7,517 nucleotides of DNA from Globobulimina sp. (lineage: Eukaryota > Foraminifera > Rotaliida). The notes beneath the pieces were generated by a model, which was not told the DNA's origin, ran no database searches, and saw nothing but the letters and a program-made list of their open reading frames with translations. Location of the stretch: contig PIVH01000148.1 in the NCBI GenBank assembly GCA_003354225.1, positions 1 to 7,517 on the forward strand. Direction: 5' to 3'. The position numbers and the translations under genes are program-made. Of this stretch, positions 6,101 through 7,517 are shown in pieces. Each line of letters begins with the position of its first letter. Positions within the stretch are counted from its first letter, which is position 1.

Positions 6101-7517
6101 CAGATAATTGAAGTCCTGATTGTTCAATAAAGGAATGTCTATCTTTAGCGATACCTTTATTGTTATCACTGACAAACGTATCCTTTAATAAATTTTCATT
6201 TTGAGCAGAGAATTTATAGGTTCTGTTACTCGAAACAGTAATATTTTTATTTTCTGTTAATGTTACTGCTTCATCAATTAATTTTTTGTATTCATCTTCT
6301 CTTGGAGATAAATTAGATGGAACCATAGTTAATCTATCGTCTTCTTGTTGACCTAGTCCCATAGGCGTTGTGCCTTGATTAGGGATTTCGGTCGAAGTAC
6401 TAATATTACTATTATTCAAATTGTCGTTTGGGTCCTGCATATTACCTGAAACAAAAACATTATTAGATGCAGAATTATTCATAGCTAAATCTAATTCATC
6501 ACATTTAATCATATCTTTCACACGATCAGCTTCTTGTAAATTTTTCACAATTACTGACGTCGTTCGTTTTTTATTTAGTGATGAATGAGTATTTTCGTAC
6601 TTTTTATACATATTACGAACTTTTTGTTCAGATTTACTATAATATACGGTACTCAATTTCTTATTTCTATGTGGAGTATTACTCATAATAAAATAATAAT
6701 AAAAAAATTTAATAAAATTTAATTTACTTACTAATTTTGATTTCTTAATATTTGGAAATCTTCTTTTACTTGATATTCTTTTATTAAAGCCAGATTCGGA
6801 AAACAAAAAATAAGGCACGATGATTTCACCCGTATTCAATAAATCACCCGTATAATCGCTTTGTTTTCTTCGAGAATGACGAGAAACACGAAAACTTTTT
6901 TTGAAGTGGTGTGTACCGTATCGTCGCTCAGCGTTCGGGTTACTGTATAAATATTTGGTTTTTGGTTTAATGTCAACGTTTTTACTAAGGACGTTACTAA
7001 CACGAGCTCCAATTGGTGCACCATTTTCATACAAACAGTGCCCATTTGATTTCGTCGTCGTTTTTGTCCTAATATTCTTTGATAAATATCTCAAAAATTT
7101 TGAAATTTTTCCCATTTTTTTTTGATTTAAAGTACTTAAATTACTATATTTAACATCTTTGTCATAGGAATTAATAAAATTCTTGATATTCGTAGTGGGA
7201 GCTATTTTTTTGTGTCCCTCCTTACTTTTTTCATGTTGTATTTTGAGCTCCGAAGGAATACATTTTGATGGCTCAGTGCGAACTATTTCTGAGTTTTCAT
7301 GTAAACTGCGCCCATCTGTTCCAGTATTATTAATCGATATATTAATTGAAATATTTTTAGCCTTTAAATTACTAGGTATTTTAATGATTATACTTTCATC
7401 CATGTCTGAAGGTAAGCTATTTGAGATTTTTTCACTTATAGCTTTTGGCCCAACCAAATTTTGGGTAGGATCCGTATTCCCTGTATTATTTAGGGTTGGT
7501 AATGGTCGAGCTACTGG
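3120..7517 (-). CDS. ORF1-like protein with C-terminal SGNH-esterase-like domain (5' end open or uncertain)
   Basis: This is a single open frame that ends at TAA (3122..3120) and is open to the right edge, giving 1465 codons. Residue numbers here count from Val codon neighbour 7457, which is a TTG and not an ATG. The real start is either outside the window, at M19 (7403..7401), or at M258 (6686..6684, A at -3). Visible regions: basic low-complexity N-terminus (1-257), basic/polar segment (258-320), coiled coil (about 553-640), W-rich globular part of unknown fold (about 660-930), helical KL/KE stretch (930-958), Ser/Arg-rich disordered segment (998-1094), helical linker (1095-1125), and SGNH-like domain (about 1192-1430). 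No CCHC zinc knuckle is found. In LINEs, ORF1 proteins bind element RNA and form the ribonucleoprotein with ORF2, and that is the inferred role. The position just upstream of ORF2 supports it. The length is well above the few hundred residues of most ORF1 proteins. Confidence 0.85.
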   Translation of the reverse strand, partial: PVARPLPTLNNTGNTDPTQNLVGPKAISEKISNSLPSDMDESIIIKIPSNLKAKNISINISINNTGTDGRSLHENSEIVRTEPSKCIPSELKIQHEKSKEGHKKIAPTTNIKNFINSYDKDVKYSNLSTLNQKKMGKISKFLRYLSKNIRTKTTTKSNGHCLYENGAPIGARVSNVLSKNVDIKPKTKYLYSNPNAERRYGTHHFKKSFRVSRHSRRKQSDYTGDLLNTGEIIVPYFLFSESGFNKRISSKRRFPNIKKSKLVSKLNFIKFFYYYFIMSNTPHRNKKLSTVYYSKSEQKVRNMYKKYENTHSSLNKKRTTSVIVKNLQEADRVKDMIKCDELDLAMNNSASNNVFVSGNMQDPNDNLNNSNISTSTEIPNQGTTPMGLGQQEDDRLTMVPSNLSPREDEYKKLIDEAVTLTENKNITVSSNRTYKFSAQNENLLKDTFVSDNNKGIAKDRHSFIEQSGLQLSELILNTHATRENMSQMLQEHSEIMKLILESENNVPKGTEIYNALMTIHKMFYEISIKLTATCHSSMQSLVNLTKFASVNSVFITNNLRMASKAQAHNISTKENLKKHLQDSSDHECKIDDSRVTNLQNQLRIISNELLGYKSLLDEEIQKGVNRDLGISNNTNDDYERRINELEILVKNLSIQYPTATSTTEERSEDNVLIQEKPLRLHNEFLVGGTKNDPFSWGYESLTEGVFPFESKIDEDDTLPWDYEGSVTYTCFDHYLKVQMAITCKDWDLVWKLTQRMTYEIYTSLLEDLPIKNYQDYSEEINAAYKSTKFNDWLRIRIEYDQKFATLLGKIGHYEDVTFLFLSTNKELGIGYNARNKNIFIDKLEGENYEGNLIGNVIGNFCSQFISKYTESPKIVRQGIDKEFEELRQLWTIKHLDNEKEIKTQLELNICNCTSKQPLAKGNFDKLRETRFYHFDMRNNPKFNITNLPWIKQKLADANKKVKEKLAKLKSKEDKLTAAQSFDDTSTIHISDYGWSAVTDSSRDINMKDLEQGISTISSGKRPRTSSAKSSRSASVISMASESGISAKSISPDFPSSYDASSSKPRPSRRRTPKLTSNDEYDPTYGEQRSRSNSVKSAASSTHSTISKKSKQEKLIEERKTKLEEDREAIRAIMTTIIYQKKYIPANNLEANVLKPYTDHDLGNEKDGWAPECLRIYGSEGERGTISGLALNELKERIFESFQSSINIQKLRFPYLKIFMIGDSTSVGLEDPITEVFSETFLRRLPIYGGVKSIGKGAVSLRLRQTHTIVETLIKGDEKVIVLKYVMDYSDIIHGWKSDMTNDNITPKQIKERSIKYADKILHTAFEICHDISKKNPNCAILLNFTQPIQGGGQSEYLRNIDDPGHMNLSLEIERYMAQKVHSYAVENVLPIRYIQLTYAIMQAARQLQKVKTMSSSEDILKVFLYGIHLTKNGKKVLAVEIVREALLTWTFGISNKSLQLDPKEN
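3168..3884 (-). other. SGNH/GDSL-esterase-like domain at the ORF1 C-terminus
   Basis: The domain covers ORF1 residues about 1192-1430. A beta-strand plus FMIGDST motif gives the nucleophile-type block I with S1203. A Gly-rich turn at 1228-1236 fits block II. VIVLKYVMDYSD (1259-1270) occupies the place of block III, with Met where the oxyanion Asn normally stands. CAILLNFTQP (1318-1327) fits the next core strand. YGIHLTKNGKKVLA (1405-1418) matches block V, with H1408 kept but the usual Asp of D-x-x-H replaced by Tyr (Y1405). Esterase-type ORF1 domains are known in CR1/L2-group LINEs, where they are linked to lipid or membrane association and RNP formation. The altered block III and V residues leave it open whether this copy is catalytic. 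Confidence 0.72.
4176..4466 (-). other. Ser/Arg-rich disordered basic segment of ORF1
   Basis: ORF1 residues about 998-1094 are dominated by Ser, Arg, Lys and Thr, with SR/RS dipeptides (SSRSAS, RSRSNS) and clustered basic groups such as KRPR (1000-1003) and RRRTPK (1048-1053). No regular hydrophobic core is visible, so the segment is probably disordered. It could bind RNA nonspecifically, act as a nuclear-localisation signal, or be phosphorylated like SR proteins. It sits between the globular middle part and the esterase-like domain. Confidence 0.6.
5538..5801 (-). other. Predicted coiled-coil region of ORF1
   Basis: ORF1 residues about 553-640 are rich in Leu, Ile, Lys, Glu and Asn with a heptad-like spacing of aliphatic residues, for example VTNLQNQLRIISNELLGY (575-592) and RRINELEILVKNL (620-632). 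Coiled coils drive ORF1 self-assembly in several LINE groups, so oligomerisation is the likely role. This is judged by eye from residue spacing. Confidence 0.55.
6684..6731 (-). other. AT-rich tract before the second candidate ORF1 start
   Basis: This stretch is almost pure A and T and encodes a phenylalanine/tyrosine run (FFYYYF, 251-256) if read through. It ends in ATG (6686..6684) with A at -3, followed by a basic, hydrophilic N-terminus. It looks more like a leader or short intron than protein-coding sequence. A GTAAGT (6731..6726), the consensus 5' splice-site hexamer, lies at its upstream end, but no convincing 3' splice site that keeps frame is visible. It may mark the true ORF1 start. 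Confidence 0.4.
6790..7080 (-). other. CpG-rich basic N-terminal segment
   Basis: This block carries about 19 CpG dinucleotides in 300 bases (6781-7080) against about 6 in an equal stretch at 5701-6000. In the long ORF frame it encodes a strongly basic segment around residues 126-222, including FKKSFRVSRHSRRK (185-198). Other frames on both strands are also partly open here. The composition differs from the rest of the window and may mark a promoter-like 5' region, a foreign segment, or a functional basic domain. Confidence 0.45.
7024..7048 (+). repeat. Degenerate 25-base repeat, copy 1
   Basis: This stretch matches 7294-7318 at 20 of 25 positions. The copies are exactly 270 bases apart and in the same frame, so both encode related peptides on the minus strand: NGHCLYEN here (residues 138-145). 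Confidence 0.4.
7294..7318 (+). repeat. Degenerate 25-base repeat, copy 2
   Basis: This is the partner of the copy at 7024-7048, with 20 of 25 identical bases. On the minus strand it encodes DGRSLHEN (residues 48-55). Similarity does not extend clearly beyond the 25 bases. Confidence 0.4.

Larger units (their letters stand above)
1..7517 (-). mobile_element. LINE-type non-LTR retrotransposon, internal part, two ORFs
   Basis: On the minus strand, a long ORF1-like frame (7517 to 3120) is followed after 89 bases by a frame that encodes an APE-type endonuclease and then a reverse transcriptase (3030 to 1). The order ORF1, endonuclease, RT on one strand, with no integrase, protease or long terminal repeats, is that of APE-type LINEs. 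An SGNH-esterase-like domain at the end of ORF1 is known from CR1/L2-group elements, so that group is a reasonable but unproven placement. Neither frame contains a stop, which suggests a young copy. The 3' UTR, tail, target-site duplications and probably the 5' end lie outside the window. The part right of about 6690 may be non-element sequence fused in frame. Confidence 0.9.

Noticed and set aside
6682-6731. A 50-base intron from GTAAGT to an AG near the second ATG
   Set aside because: Donor hexamer and pyrimidine-rich tract are present, but 50 bases would break the frame and no clear branch point is seen. It is kept only as a possibility.
6836-7125. Overlapping short frames on both strands (69 and 74 codons)
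   Set aside because: They overlap the long ORF and coincide with the CpG-rich block, where stops are rarer. The plus-strand frame looks membrane-like only because it mirrors a basic, Lys/Asn-rich stretch.
7455-7457. TTG as start of the ORF1 protein
   Set aside because: A TTG start is not expected in a eukaryote, and the frame continues open to the window edge, so this is not a real start.
1-7517. LTR retrotransposon, DNA transposon, CRISPR, tRNA or rRNA
   Set aside because: No protease, integrase, RNase H, long terminal or inverted repeats, spacer arrays or RNA gene signatures were found.

Overview
The window looks like the inside of an autonomous non-LTR (LINE-type) retrotransposon lying on the minus strand of a very AT-rich eukaryotic genome. 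I see no ribosome-binding sites, no bacterial-style operon and no RNA genes. Both frames use TAA, TAG and TGA as stops, so the standard code applies. The composition, the A/T-ending codons and the style of the proteins suggest an early-diverging fungus (for example a Glomeromycotina species) or an AT-rich protist. That assignment is inference.

Reading right to left along the minus strand: (1) from the right edge (7517) to 3120 is one very long open frame, the ORF1-like protein. It is open to the window edge, so its true start is not fixed. The first ATG inside the window is at 7403..7401, and a second plausible start is at 6686..6684, just after an AT-rich tract. Its parts are a basic N-terminal extension, a coiled-coil region, an unrecognised tryptophan-rich globular region, a Ser/Arg-rich disordered segment, and a C-terminal domain that resembles an SGNH/GDSL esterase. 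(2) From 3119 to 3031 is a short, AT-rich inter-ORF stretch that is open in the ORF2 frame and holds a possible recoding or reinitiation signal. (3) From 3030 to the left edge is ORF2, with an apurinic/apyrimidinic-type (APE) endonuclease, a linker, a full reverse transcriptase with an intact FADD centre, and part of the post-RT region. ORF2 has no stop codon in 1010 codons and runs off the left edge.

ORF1 would bind and package the element RNA. ORF2 would nick the target and copy the RNA at the nick (target-primed reverse transcription). The uninterrupted frames and complete RT motifs suggest a young or recently active copy. The 3' end, poly(A) or repeat tail, target-site duplications and possibly the 5' end are outside the window, so intactness cannot be judged fully.

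The most unusual points are the size and architecture of ORF1 (at least 1188 residues, up to 1465 or more, ending in an esterase-like domain with a substituted catalytic Asp), a CpG-rich basic N-terminal segment that may be a foreign or 5' junction segment, and a compact possible -1 frameshift cassette exactly where the ORF2 frame opens.
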